This document shows positions 7,439 through 17,557 of a DNA stretch of 64,000 nt, piece after piece. Within the stretch, counting starts at the first letter, position 1; each line of letters starts with the position of its first letter. The DNA lies in assembly GCF_000702665.1 (NCBI RefSeq), contig NZ_JNJA01000017.1, positions 1-64,000 of the forward strand, written 5' to 3'. The notes under the pieces were generated by a model. That model searched no databases, was not told the DNA's origin, and was given only the letters and a program-made list of their open reading frames with translations. The position numbers were made by a program, and so were the translations under genes. The DNA comes from Solidesulfovibrio alcoholivorans DSM 5433. GTDB taxonomy: Bacteria > Desulfobacterota > Desulfovibrionia > Desulfovibrionales > Desulfovibrionaceae.

Positions 7439-9610
7439 ATGCAGCAGGACCCGCATCCATTCGGCCGCCGCATCCGGGAAAAACGACTGGCCCTCCGGGC
7501 CGACGACCCCGCGTTTTCCCTGCGCCGCCTCGCCGCGCGCCTGGGCATCCAGCCGTCCTATCTGAGCCGCCTGGAACGCGGCGCGTCCCCGAGCCTGTCC
7601 GAGGCCCACATCCTGACCCTGGCCGAGGCCCTGGACGAATCGCCCGACGTCCTGCTCGCCCTGGCCGGCAAGCTTCCCTCCGACGTGCGCGACGCCCTGC
7701 TCGCCCGGCCGGAATCCCTGTGCGGGTTGATCCGGGACATCACCGCCCTGCCCGACCAGGGCGCATCCCCCTGGCACGACCTGCGCACCCTGGCCGCCTC
7801 GTTTCGCGAAACCCAGCGTCTGGCCAGGGTCGGCAGCTTCAACCGGGACATGCTCACGGGCCAGGACTTCTGGTCCGAGGAATTCCTACGCATTTTCGGA
7901 TTGCCTGCGGACAGTCCGATCCCGACCTTCCCGGAATTTCTCGACCTGGTGCATCCCGATGACCGGCCGGCCGTGGAGGCGGTGCGGCACCGTCTCCTCG
8001 CCAAGGGCGGTTCCCTGCGTTACGAATACCGCTTCCGCCGCAGCGACGGCCTGTGGCGGTACGCCAGGGCCGTGGCCCGGGCCGAGCGCGACGCCTCGGG
8101 CCGCGTGACGCGCATCTACGGCACGGTCCAGGACGTAACCAGCGAGCGGCAGGCCCGCGACAACCTGCGTTCCATGGCCCGCTTCCCCGAGGACAATCCC
8201 AATCCCGTGCTGCGCATCGGCCGCGACGGCGCCCTGGCCTACGCAAATCCAAGCTGCGCGGCCCTGCTCGACGCCTGGGGCATGGCCGTCGGCGCGCCCA
8301 TGCCCGCCCCCTTTGCCGCAGCCGCAAACCGCGCCCTCGAAACCGGTGCGCCGGCGACCATCCACATCCCCGTGGGCGAGACGCTTCTGGAAATAACCGC
8401 CTGTCCCCTGCCCGCAAGCCGGGAAGTCAACTGCTACGGCCGCGATGTCACCCTGGAACGGCGGACCGGGGACAACGGGAACGTTTTCGATCCCCGTCTT
8501 CGCCAGCTTTTCGACGACGCCGGCCTGGGCCTTTTCCAATCCACGCCGGACGGGCGCATCCTGGCTGTCAGCGATTCCATGGCGCGCCTGTTCGGCTACG
8601 GCACGCCCGCGGCCATGCTTGCGGCCATCGGCCACGACGCCGCCCAGGTCTTCCTGGACCCGGGGCAGCGCGCGCGCATCGTGGAGCGGCTGCGCCGCGA
8701 CGGGGAATTGACGCGGCTGGACGTCGTCAACAAGCGGCGGGACGGTTCGAGCTTCATCGGCCGGCTGCACGTCCGCCTCGTCAACCGCGAGGGAAAGCAG
8801 GTCGTGGAAGGCTTCGTGGAGGACGTCAGCGAACGCCGGCGCATGGAGACGGAGTTGCGCGCCCGGGAAGAGCGCCTCAAGGCGCACCTGCGCAATTTTC
8901 CCCTGCCGACCCTCACCTTCGTGCTCAAGGACCGCGAACTCGTGCTGGCCGACGCCAACCGCGCGGCCGAAGCGCTTTTCCGGGGGCGCATCGGCACCTG
9001 CACGGACGCGCCGGCCGGGGCCATCTTCCACGAGTCCCCGGACGTCTACCTGGCGCTGTGGAGCGCCCTGGAGGCCCGGCGCACCAGCCGCAAGCGCCTC
9101 TCCTTCCGGCCACCCGGCGCGCCCGCGCCCGGCATCTTCGACATGACGTTCGTGTGCGCCGCGCCGGATACGGTCATGCTCCACGCCGAGGAGGTCACGG
9201 CGCTGGAAAAGGCGCGCGACGACGTGCGGCGCACGCTTACGCAACTGCGCGCCATCCTCGACCACGTGCCCTACGCCGCGAGCCTCGTCGACACGGACGG
9301 GCGCACGCTGTTCCTCAACAAGGCGTTTCGGGATCTTGTGGGCTATACGCTGGAAGACATTCCGGACGCGGACGCCTGGATGGCCAAGGCCTATCCGGAC
9401 CCGAAGATGCGGCAAAAGGTCGTGGCGGATTGGCAGGCGACCCTGGGGAAGCAGGGACGGCGCGTCTACCCGGTCCGCTGCGGCGACGGGGTGACGCGGC
9501 TGCTCGATTTCACGGCCGCGCCCCTGCCGGACGGCAAGATGCTGCTCACCATGCGCCCGCCGGACGGCCCGGAAGCCCCGGCAGGCTTTGGCAAACCCGA
9601 CGCGCCGTAA
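7439..9610 (+). CDS. XRE-type HTH regulator with multiple PAS domains
   Basis: Residues ~8-75 form a Cro/C1-type helix-turn-helix (FSLRRLAARLGIQPSYLSRLERG). The remaining ~640 residues are about five PAS/PAC-like sensory domains, for example RLARVGSFNRDMLTGQDFW with a PAC-like segment, GLFQSTPDGRILAVSDSMARL, and AASLVDTDGRTLFLNKAFRDL near the end. No kinase, GGDEF or ATPase output is present, so DNA binding is presumably the output. I use the ATG at 7439 because the promoter geometry points to it; an in-frame start at 7409 would lie inside the promoter. Which signals the PAS domains sense is unknown. Confidence 0.85.
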   Translation: MQQDPHPFGRRIREKRLALRADDPAFSLRRLAARLGIQPSYLSRLERGASPSLSEAHILTLAEALDESPDVLLALAGKLPSDVRDALLARPESLCGLIRDITALPDQGASPWHDLRTLAASFRETQRLARVGSFNRDMLTGQDFWSEEFLRIFGLPADSPIPTFPEFLDLVHPDDRPAVEAVRHRLLAKGGSLRYEYRFRRSDGLWRYARAVARAERDASGRVTRIYGTVQDVTSERQARDNLRSMARFPEDNPNPVLRIGRDGALAYANPSCAALLDAWGMAVGAPMPAPFAAAANRALETGAPATIHIPVGETLLEITACPLPASREVNCYGRDVTLERRTGDNGNVFDPRLRQLFDDAGLGLFQSTPDGRILAVSDSMARLFGYGTPAAMLAAIGHDAAQVFLDPGQRARIVERLRRDGELTRLDVVNKRRDGSSFIGRLHVRLVNREGKQVVEGFVEDVSERRRMETELRAREERLKAHLRNFPLPTLTFVLKDRELVLADANRAAEALFRGRIGTCTDAPAGAIFHESPDVYLALWSALEARRTSRKRLSFRPPGAPAPGIFDMTFVCAAPDTVMLHAEEVTALEKARDDVRRTLTQLRAILDHVPYAASLVDTDGRTLFLNKAFRDLVGYTLEDIPDADAWMAKAYPDPKMRQKVVADWQATLGKQGRRVYPVRCGDGVTRLLDFTAAPLPDGKMLLTMRPPDGPEAPAGFGKPDAP

Positions 9611-9623
9611 GGGAATTTCCGCT

Positions 9624-10172
9624 TCAGGAAAGCGTCGCCAGCACCGCTTCGGTCGCGGCGAAATCGGCCCCGGCCGCGGCCATGGCCGCCAGCGCCCGGG
9701 CGCCGTCGCCCGGGGTAAGATCCACGGCGGCGATGGCATCGGTGATGACCGTCACGGCGAATCCCGCGTCGAGGGCGTGCTGCGTCGCCTCCTTGACGCA
9801 GTATTCCGTGGCCACGCCGGCGACGTAGAGCCGGCCGGCCCCGAGCGCGCGCAGCACGGACGCGGCCCAGGGCACGTCGAAAAGCGACAGGGCGTCCTTG
9901 TGGATGACCACGTCGCCCGGTCCGGCGGCCAGGGCGTCGACGATGCGCGCGCCCGGCGTGCCCATGACGCAATGTACGGGCCAGTGGGCGAATTCCGCGG
10001 CATCCTCGGGATGGGCGTCGTTGTCGTAGACCACGGGCGCGCCCGCGGCCCGGAACGCGGCGCGCAGCCGGACGATGGGCGCGACCACGCCCTCGCCGGC
10101 CGGAAAATGCAGCCGGCCGCCGGGCACGATGAAGTCGTTGAGCATATCGACGACAAGCAGCAGCTTTCCCAT
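9624..10172 (-). CDS. Isochorismatase-family hydrolase, nicotinamidase-like
   Basis: A cysteine hydrolase of the nicotinamidase/isochorismatase fold, 182 aa. The triad positions are visible: Asp in LLVVDMLNDF (residue ~9), Lys in VVIHKDALSLF, and Cys in VAGVATEYCVKEA. The metal-site region DNDAHPEDAAEFAHWPVHC resembles PncA, although one of the usual His ligands appears to be replaced. It would deamidate nicotinamide in NAD salvage or a related amide. I start it at the ATG at 10172, where GGGAGG lies seven bases upstream. It is the last gene of a minus-strand run with plsY. Confidence 0.83.
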   Translation of the reverse strand: MGKLLLVVDMLNDFIVPGGRLHFPAGEGVVAPIVRLRAAFRAAGAPVVYDNDAHPEDAAEFAHWPVHCVMGTPGARIVDALAAGPGDVVIHKDALSLFDVPWAASVLRALGAGRLYVAGVATEYCVKEATQHALDAGFAVTVITDAIAAVDLTPGDGARALAAMAAAGADFAATEAVLATLS

Positions 10173-10280
10173 GACGTCGCCTCCCGGAAAATCGTCGCGC
10201 GGCCGGTCTCGCGTCGCGACCGTCAGAAACACATCGGCATTTTCAAGAAAAAAGGCACCGTTTTTTTCGAGGACGCGACA

Positions 10281-11321
10281 CTAGGGCATCGCCCGCTGCG
10301 GCGCGGCTCCGGCCTGGGGCGCGAGGATGGCCTTTTTGAGCAGGGCGGCCATTTCGGCGTTGAGCGCGACGTTGGCGTGGCTGTCCACGCCGTTGACCAC
10401 CATGGAGCCGGGGGCGCGGCCGGCGAGCAGCGGCGTCAGGTCCACGGTCTCCACGCCATGCTCCCGGAAATAGGCCGCGACGCGCTGCGTCATGGGCGCG
10501 GTGCCGGTCACGTCGGCAAGACTCGGGATGACGAGCGCGACCAGCCGCGCCTTGTGCTCCCTGCACCAGTCCACGATGGAATCGAGCTCGGCGGCGTGCT
10601 CGGCCCACACGGCCGGGTCGGCGTAGGCGGCGCGCAGCCTGTCCCAGAAGCCCTTGGCCGCCTCCTCCACGTTGCCCGTGCGCGCCAGCCGCCAGTAGGC
10701 GAAGTTGGCCAGGGCGAAGTGGTCCACGAGGTAGCGCGTGAAGGCGGTCTGGGGAAAGCGGATGGTAAACGGCAGCGCGAAATGCGCCTTTTCCGCCGCG
10801 CGGTAGATGTCGTTGACGAAGTAGGCCAGGACCACGACGTCCGGGGCGAGGGGATAGGCGCGAAGCGCCTGGTCCTCGTCCACGGTGTCCCAGCCGATCT
10901 TGGAGGCGTTGGCCACGCGCCAGCCCTTGCCGAGGTCGCGGGCCAGCACGTCGCCGAAGCGGTCCTCGGCCCGGTCGATGCCGTGTCCGGCGGCAAACGA
11001 GTCGCCGACCACGAGCACCAGCTTTTCGCCGGCGGCCTTAGGCAGCGGCTCGACATCGCGATAGCCCAGGCTGTTGACCGGATGCCAGTGCCGGGCGAAC
11101 CAGTTGCGGCTGGACATGGTGAGGTTGAAGCCGTCGGACTGGGCGAAGAAGAGCGCCATGCCGATTTCCAGGACGAGCAGCACGGCCATGGCGGCGTCCA
11201 GGGCCACGAGCGCCCCCATGCCCGCCGTGCGCGCCCGGCCGCGGCGCAGCCGGGAAAGCCCCCACATGGCAATGAGATTGAACGCGACCAGGGCCGCGAA
11301 AACGTACAAAATGTGGATCAT
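10281..11321 (-). CDS. Membrane-anchored SGNH/GDSL hydrolase-like protein
   Basis: Two N-terminal membrane segments (residues ~3-22 and ~38-60) anchor a ~270-residue SGNH-fold domain. Block I is GDSFAAGHGI with the nucleophile Ser. FVNDIY supplies the Asn of block III, and DSHAN near the C-terminus the Asp-x-His of block V. Such proteins are esterases or O-acetyl hydrolases acting on lipids or polysaccharides at the outer face of the membrane. It sits 18 bases after plsY on the same strand, so a lipid or envelope role is reasonable; the substrate is unknown. Confidence 0.8.
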   Translation of the reverse strand: MIHILYVFAALVAFNLIAMWGLSRLRRGRARTAGMGALVALDAAMAVLLVLEIGMALFFAQSDGFNLTMSSRNWFARHWHPVNSLGYRDVEPLPKAAGEKLVLVVGDSFAAGHGIDRAEDRFGDVLARDLGKGWRVANASKIGWDTVDEDQALRAYPLAPDVVVLAYFVNDIYRAAEKAHFALPFTIRFPQTAFTRYLVDHFALANFAYWRLARTGNVEEAAKGFWDRLRAAYADPAVWAEHAAELDSIVDWCREHKARLVALVIPSLADVTGTAPMTQRVAAYFREHGVETVDLTPLLAGRAPGSMVVNGVDSHANVALNAEMAALLKKAILAPQAGAAPQRAMP

Positions 11322-11339
11322 GGGAATGCGGCCCGGGCC

Positions 11340-11945
11340 TTATCCCTTCTTGCGCCAGGGCTTTTCCTGGCCGGCACGCAGGCGGGCGATGTTTTCGCGG
11401 TGCTTGGCGATCACGAGCGCGGCCACGACCAGGGCGGCCGGCGTCAGCGCGCAGGGCCCCAGAAAATAGACCAGCACCGGCAGCGCCACGGCCAGGGTCA
11501 GGGAGCCGGCGGAGACGAAACCCGTGAGCGCGATGACGCATACGCATGCGGCCACGGCGAGCAGGGCCGGCACCGGCGCGACGCCGAGGAACACGCCGAT
11601 GGTCGTGGCCACGCCCTTGCCGCCCTTGCCGTAGAGGAAGGCGGAAAACATGTGTCCGGCCACGGCGAGGACGACCACGAGCGACACGAAGACGGCGGAA
11701 TCCGAAAGGGCCCTTGCGACAAGCACGGGAACGAGCCCCTTGGCCACGTCCAGGAGCAAGGTGGCCACGCCGTAGCGCGTGCCGCACAGCCGGGCGACGT
11801 TGGTCGCCCCGGTGTTGCGGCTGCCGCCCTGGCGCGGGTCGATGCCGCAACCGGCCATGGCCACGGCCAGGCCGAAGGGAAACGCGGCGACGAGGTACGT
11901 CAACACGAGGTACAGCATGCAGGCGAACACGAAACCCAAACCCAT
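11340..11945 (-). CDS. plsY: Glycerol-3-phosphate acyltransferase PlsY
   Basis: Inner-membrane enzyme that acylates glycerol-3-phosphate from acyl-phosphate, the first step of phospholipid synthesis. All three family motifs are present: GSRNTGATNVAR (~residues 41-52), GKGGKGVATTIG (~105-116) and KHRENIARLRAGQE near the C-terminus. Five hydrophobic spans surround them. Length of 201 aa is normal. GGAG lies five bases before the ATG. It leads a short minus-strand cluster with the SGNH hydrolase (18-base gap). Confidence 0.96.
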   Translation of the reverse strand: MGLGFVFACMLYLVLTYLVAAFPFGLAVAMAGCGIDPRQGGSRNTGATNVARLCGTRYGVATLLLDVAKGLVPVLVARALSDSAVFVSLVVVLAVAGHMFSAFLYGKGGKGVATTIGVFLGVAPVPALLAVAACVCVIALTGFVSAGSLTLAVALPVLVYFLGPCALTPAALVVAALVIAKHRENIARLRAGQEKPWRKKG

Positions 11946-11989
11946 AACAACTCCACTTCCCTTTTTCAGGCCGTCCCGGGAATGCTCCC

Positions 11990-12038
11990 CCTGAGGGGAG
12001 ATCCAGGAGGAGCTCGCTCCTTCCGGTCGCCGGAGTCG
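11990..12038 (-). repeat. 3'-end palindromic element, short copy
   Basis: Starts ten bases after the stop of the ribonuclease at 12048 and reads, on the minus strand, GACTCCGGCGACC, GGAAGGAGC/GCTCCTCC, then CTCCCCTCAGGGGGAG. It has the two stems of the family but neither the long hairpin nor a U run. Confidence 0.6.
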
Positions 12039-12047
12039 TCCCCCCGG

Positions 12048-14171
12048 CTACTTCGTCCCGCCGGCAGTCATGAAAAAGGCCTCGGCCCCTTCGGGCAGCC
12101 GGGCCGGAATCTCCTCCGCGCCGAAAACCCGCAATTCGTTGGTGAGCGGGTCGATCTTGCCCAGACGTAGCGCATACCTCTGACCGATGTAAACCGCGTC
12201 GCCCAGGGTGTCCCGCGTAGCGCGCACGTAGATCTGCATGTCCGGCAGGGACAGCGACACGAAGCCGCCGCCGCCGAGGTCCACCACGATGCCCTCGAAG
12301 GTGCGCTCGCGACAGGTGCGCTGGAGATAAAGCAGCTTCCAGTAGCGCGGGCGGAAACGCTGCACCCGGCCCACTGCCTCGATGCGCGAGGACAGTTCCG
12401 GCAGCCGCGCCTCGAGCTCGCCCCGGCTCCAGCGCGGCGCGCCCGTGCGCAGCAGGGCCTCGAGCTGGGCCAGGTTCACGAGGTCGGCGTAACGCCGCAG
12501 CGGCGAGGTCACGGGCGCGTAGGCCGTCGCTGCGAGCGTGGCGTGCGGCCTCGGATCGGGCTCGGTCAACGTCGGCGGCAGCTCGCGCACCACGCGCTGG
12601 ATGGAAGGCGGATCGTCGTGCACGCCCCGGATCTCGGGGGGCAGCGTGGCATCCTGGGTACGAAAGAGCATGGCCGCGCCGTGGGATACGGCGTACTGCG
12701 CCGCGGCCGTGTTGCCGAGGATCATGAACTCGCTGACCATGAGCTGGGAACGCGGATAGGACGGGCAAAGCCCCATCTCCACGGTCGTGTTCTCGGGATA
12801 GCCGGAAAGGATGATGTCGGGCTCGGGCCGCTCGATGATGACAGCCCCGCGCTCCAGGCGCTTTTGCCGCAGCGCCGCGGCCAGCTTGTAGCCCAGGGCG
12901 AGGTTCTCCGGGACATCCGGCGCGTCGAGGGCCGCCTCCACCGCGGCGTAGGTGGTGTTTTCCGCCACGCGCACAAAGGACTTGCGCATGGAGAACCCGA
13001 CCGTCTCGCCGGCCGCGTCGAACTCCCACTCCATGACGAGGGACGGGCGCACCTCGCCGGCGAGCAGGCTATATAGCCCGGTGCCGAGCGCCTCGGGCAG
13101 CATGTGGTACGTGCCCTCCGGCAGGTAGAGGCTCGAGGCGCGCGCGGCCACGGCCGCATCGAGGGGGCCGCCGAAATCCCAGTCCAGGGCCGGATCGGCC
13201 AGGGCCAGCACGAGCCGGATGCCGCCGTCCTCCCGCGCCTCGGCGAAAAAGGCGTCATCGATGTCGCGTGTGGTCGGGGAATCGACGCTGACGAAGGCGA
13301 GGGGCTCGGGGTCGCGCGCCAGGGAGGCCAGGCCCGCCTTGCGCGCCTCGATCTCGGCGGCGAACGGCCGCCACCAGTCGTCGCCCGGGGCGTAGTCGGC
13401 CTGGTCGAGCAGATAGTTGTAATGCGGGGGCACGATGCCCCACTGCGTGGCCAGGATGTAGGCCTGGAGGGGATGCTCGGGCAGGCCCTTTCGCAGCATG
13501 GCCCACAGCGTGGCCGCCTCGGCGTCCTCGGCGTCGGCCATCAGGCGCCTGAGCAGTTCGGCAAGCCGCCTGCCCGCCTCGGGATCGAGCCTCGCCGCCA
13601 GCGCCTGCGCCTTCTTGCGGTCGCCGGAGAGCCAGCCCTGCCACAGCTCCTTGAAAAAGGCCTGGCCGGCCACGACCACCTTTTCGCGCTCCTCGGCCTG
13701 GGCCGCCTCGACCATGCGCCGCTCCACGAGCTCGGCCGGAAAGACTTCGAATTTGGGCGGATGGAACTTGAAATGGGTCTTGCACCCGAGCAGCGCCCGG
13801 CCCATGGCCGCCACGGCGTCCACGTCGGGATGCTCGCCCACGAGCCCCGCGAACCACTCCGCGCTCTCCTCGCGCACCTCGCCCTGGGAGAGCTCCCACA
13901 ACTCCAGCGGGTCGATGGCCTTGGCCGCGGCTTCGCGCCTGGCCTGGCAGGCGGTGAGGATTTCCAGGATCTCGCTGCGGTCCCTGGCCCCGTCGTAGCG
14001 CGGCCCCATCCAGGGCAACACGCGCGAAAGCGCCATCTTCTCCTCGCGCTTGGTCAACGTGTACAACCGCAGCCGCCCCGAGGCCTCCTCAAGCACCCAG
14101 GCCACCTGCGCCTGATTGCCCTGCATGTACTCCACCAGACACCCCGGCCCGGCATACCGCTCCAACGCCAT
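12048..14171 (-). CDS. RNB-domain exoribonuclease (RNase II/R family)
   Basis: A 3'-5' exoribonuclease of 707 aa. A ~270-residue N-terminal region without an obvious cold-shock domain precedes the RNB catalytic domain, whose metal-binding Asp cluster is in SPTTRDIDDAFF (~residue 297). Downstream RNB signatures are YHMLPEALGTGLYSLL and the YAPVTSPLRRYADLVNL motif that lines the RNA channel. A C-terminal S1-like beta-barrel segment follows (FEGIVVDLGGGGFVSLSL). The family degrades mRNA and structured RNA in the cytoplasm. AAAGGA precedes the ATG. The N-terminal half is unlike classical RNase R, so I give no symbol. Confidence 0.9.
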   Translation of the reverse strand: MALERYAGPGCLVEYMQGNQAQVAWVLEEASGRLRLYTLTKREEKMALSRVLPWMGPRYDGARDRSEILEILTACQARREAAAKAIDPLELWELSQGEVREESAEWFAGLVGEHPDVDAVAAMGRALLGCKTHFKFHPPKFEVFPAELVERRMVEAAQAEEREKVVVAGQAFFKELWQGWLSGDRKKAQALAARLDPEAGRRLAELLRRLMADAEDAEAATLWAMLRKGLPEHPLQAYILATQWGIVPPHYNYLLDQADYAPGDDWWRPFAAEIEARKAGLASLARDPEPLAFVSVDSPTTRDIDDAFFAEAREDGGIRLVLALADPALDWDFGGPLDAAVAARASSLYLPEGTYHMLPEALGTGLYSLLAGEVRPSLVMEWEFDAAGETVGFSMRKSFVRVAENTTYAAVEAALDAPDVPENLALGYKLAAALRQKRLERGAVIIERPEPDIILSGYPENTTVEMGLCPSYPRSQLMVSEFMILGNTAAAQYAVSHGAAMLFRTQDATLPPEIRGVHDDPPSIQRVVRELPPTLTEPDPRPHATLAATAYAPVTSPLRRYADLVNLAQLEALLRTGAPRWSRGELEARLPELSSRIEAVGRVQRFRPRYWKLLYLQRTCRERTFEGIVVDLGGGGFVSLSLPDMQIYVRATRDTLGDAVYIGQRYALRLGKIDPLTNELRVFGAEEIPARLPEGAEAFFMTAGGTK

Positions 14172-14199
14172 GCGATGTATATCCTTTAGGGAAGGGAAA

Positions 14200-14290
14200 A
14201 GAGGAATCGGGGGGAGGGGACCCTTTTTTAGGAAAAAAGGGTCCCCTCCCCCCGGCCCCCCTCCCTCCCCAAAAACTTTTAAAGGGGGGT
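14200..14290 (-). repeat. T-rich palindrome repeat, copy 2
   Basis: Same element as 2395-2472: arms GGGGAGGGGACCC and GGGTCCCCTCCCC around a TTTTTTAGGAAAAAA centre, then a C-rich tract and AAAAACTTTTAAAGGGG. It lies between the 3'-end element of purH (14347-14412) and the start of the ribonuclease (14171). It could insulate the two genes. Confidence 0.65.
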
Positions 14291-14346
14291 TCTATAAATA
14301 ATGATGATAAAGGGGACCGGGCCTACCGTGTTACGAAATCCCTGTC

Positions 14347-14412
14347 CAGTCCCCCCCGTCGAGGGGTCCGGGGGGCATCATGCCCCCGGCCGCCGGAGGT
14401 GTCTTCTCTTCT
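14347..14412 (-). repeat. 3'-end palindromic element, short copy
   Basis: Begins four bases after the purH stop. Minus-strand order: GAAGACACCTCCGGCGGCC, a GGGGGCAT/ATGCCCCC hairpin, then CCCCTCGACGGGGGG. Same family and same orientation relative to its gene as the other copies. Confidence 0.65.
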
Positions 14413-14415
14413 CAA

Positions 14416-15693
14416 TCAATGCCGAAACGAACGCTGGCCCGTGAACACCATGGCCACTTGCGGCGAGGCTTCGTTGCAGGCAACGATGACTTCGGGATCG
14501 CGGATGGAGCCGCCGGGCTGGGCGATGGCCGTCACGCCCGCGGCGATGCACAGGTCCACGCCGTCGCGGAAGGGGAAGAAGCCGTCGGAGACCAGCACCG
14601 AGCCGATGAGCCCGCCGCCGGCCGCTTCGGTCCTGGCCCGGATGTCGGCCAGGAGCTTCGCCGCTTCGGCGTCGGTCTTGGCCTTGAGCGTCAGTTCATA
14701 AAGCGAGAGGTTGCACGCGGCGAACGCGAGGCCGTCGGCGTACTTGGTCTTGGCCTTGTGGATGGTCAGTTCCACCACGCCCACGCGGTCCTGCTCGCCC
14801 GTGCCGATGCCCACCGTGGCCCCGTTTTTGACGAAGATGACCGAGTTGGACGTGACGCCGGCTTCCACGGCCCAGGCGAAAAGCAGATCCTCGGCTTCCT
14901 TGTCCGACGGGGCGCGGGCCGTCACCGTCGTGCCGGCCTTGTCCGTGGCCGTGGCCGGCAGGAAGTCCACGGCGGCAAGAATGCGGTTGCGGAAGGAGAA
15001 CTGGAGCACGAGCCCGCCGTCGGCCAGGGACTTGAAGTCAAGGAACGGCTGGCCCACCAGCTTGTCGAGGGCCGCAAGGCCCGGCAGGCGGAAGATGCGC
15101 AGGTTCTTTTTGGACTTGAGGATCTCGAGCGCCTTGGGCTCGTAGTCCGGCGCGGCCACGACCTCGAAATAGACCGCGTTGATCTTCTCCGCCGTGGCCA
15201 CGTCCAGGGTGCGGTTGACCACGATGGCCCCGCCGAAGGCGGCGATGCGGTCCGAGGCGAACGCGGCCTCGAACGCGGCGCACAGCCCCGCGTCGGACCA
15301 GGCCGCGCCGCAGGGATTGTTGTGCTTGAGGATGACGGCGGCGGGTTTGGCGGTCAGGTACTGCAAAATATTGACGCCGTTATCCACGTCGGTCAGGTTG
15401 GTCTTGCCGGGGTGCTTGCCGGACTGGAGCAGATGCTCTTCCGTGGCCGCGCAGACAAGGCCGTCGCCCGGGCCGCGGAACTCCACGCCGCCAAGCGTCA
15501 GCCGCCCCGCCTTCGGGGCGTAGAGCGCGGCGGGCTGGTCCGGGTTCTCGCCGTAGCGCAGGCCCTTTTCCTGGCCGTCGATGGTCCACGTCCGCTTGGC
15601 GAACGTCAGTTCGGCTTCGCCGAGCCGGATCACGAGTTCGGCCGGAAACGGGTCCTCGACCATGGTGGTGTACATTTTCTTGAGATCGCTCAT
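14416..15693 (-). CDS. purH: AICAR transformylase (PurH C-terminal activity only)
   Basis: Catalyses formyl transfer from 10-formyl-THF to AICAR in de novo purine synthesis. Motifs LRYGENPDQ (~45-53), the Lys-His pair in ILKHNNPCGAA (~122-124), and IAAFGGAIVVN match the transformylase half of PurH. The ~200-residue N-terminal IMP cyclohydrolase domain of the usual ~525-aa enzyme is missing. At 425 aa the ORF is complete: ATG at 15693, AAGGAG upstream, own stop. IMP cyclohydrolase must therefore be a separate protein encoded elsewhere. It is divergent from the purA pair. Confidence 0.93.
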   Translation of the reverse strand: MSDLKKMYTTMVEDPFPAELVIRLGEAELTFAKRTWTIDGQEKGLRYGENPDQPAALYAPKAGRLTLGGVEFRGPGDGLVCAATEEHLLQSGKHPGKTNLTDVDNGVNILQYLTAKPAAVILKHNNPCGAAWSDAGLCAAFEAAFASDRIAAFGGAIVVNRTLDVATAEKINAVYFEVVAAPDYEPKALEILKSKKNLRIFRLPGLAALDKLVGQPFLDFKSLADGGLVLQFSFRNRILAAVDFLPATATDKAGTTVTARAPSDKEAEDLLFAWAVEAGVTSNSVIFVKNGATVGIGTGEQDRVGVVELTIHKAKTKYADGLAFAACNLSLYELTLKAKTDAEAAKLLADIRARTEAAGGGLIGSVLVSDGFFPFRDGVDLCIAAGVTAIAQPGGSIRDPEVIVACNEASPQVAMVFTGQRSFRH

Positions 15694-15843
15694 GGCGTGA
15701 CGGCTCCTTGCAGTAACGTGCGAGGGATGCCTAGCACAGCCGGCGGCACGGGGCAAATTGCATTTGGAAGCCCGGGGCGTTTCTGCTAACAAGGCCTGTC
15801 CGCCGGTGCTCTGGCGGCATCTCGCGTGGTGTAGGGAGTGATC

Positions 15844-16209
15844 GTGGAACAGGTACTGTTGAAGATGGCCAGGCAGCTTCGCGCCTTCGACGAAGCGTCG
15901 CTCATGGCCCTTTGGGACAAATACGCCGAGGCGGTGGGCCGGTTCGAGCCGTCCCAACGCTGGGAGGAATCTGTCCTGGTCCTGGCCATGATCCAGGGGA
16001 TGCGCTTCAAAAATCAATTGTTCAACCATCATTGGGCCGAAAGCCGCCAGCCGGGACAACCCGCACCGCCCGAGGCGCCCGCCGACGCGAGCGCCCAGGC
16101 GACGCCGGAACCAGATGCCGCGCGGCAGCCCGAAACGCAACCGGCGGCGCCCAAGCCGCACCGGGGCAAGGTCCTCGCGTTTCGACCCAAGGATACAGGG
16201 GAGTCATAG
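15844..16209 (+). CDS. Hypothetical protein upstream of purA, 121 aa
   Basis: Not recognised. The first ~65 residues are helical (EQVLLKMARQLRAFDEAS, then WEESVLVLAMIQGMRFKNQL). The rest is a Pro/Ala/Glu-rich disordered tail ending in a basic HRGKVLAFRPKD. I prefer the GTG at 15844, spaced properly from AGGGAG, over the one at 15838. It lies three bases before purA, so they are almost certainly co-transcribed. A link to purine metabolism is only positional. Confidence 0.7.
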   Translation: MEQVLLKMARQLRAFDEASLMALWDKYAEAVGRFEPSQRWEESVLVLAMIQGMRFKNQLFNHHWAESRQPGQPAPPEAPADASAQATPEPDAARQPETQPAAPKPHRGKVLAFRPKDTGES

Positions 16210-17529
<1,320 letters not shown>

Positions 17530-17557
17530 GGAAGAAAGAAAAAGCTGGAAGTGGAAG

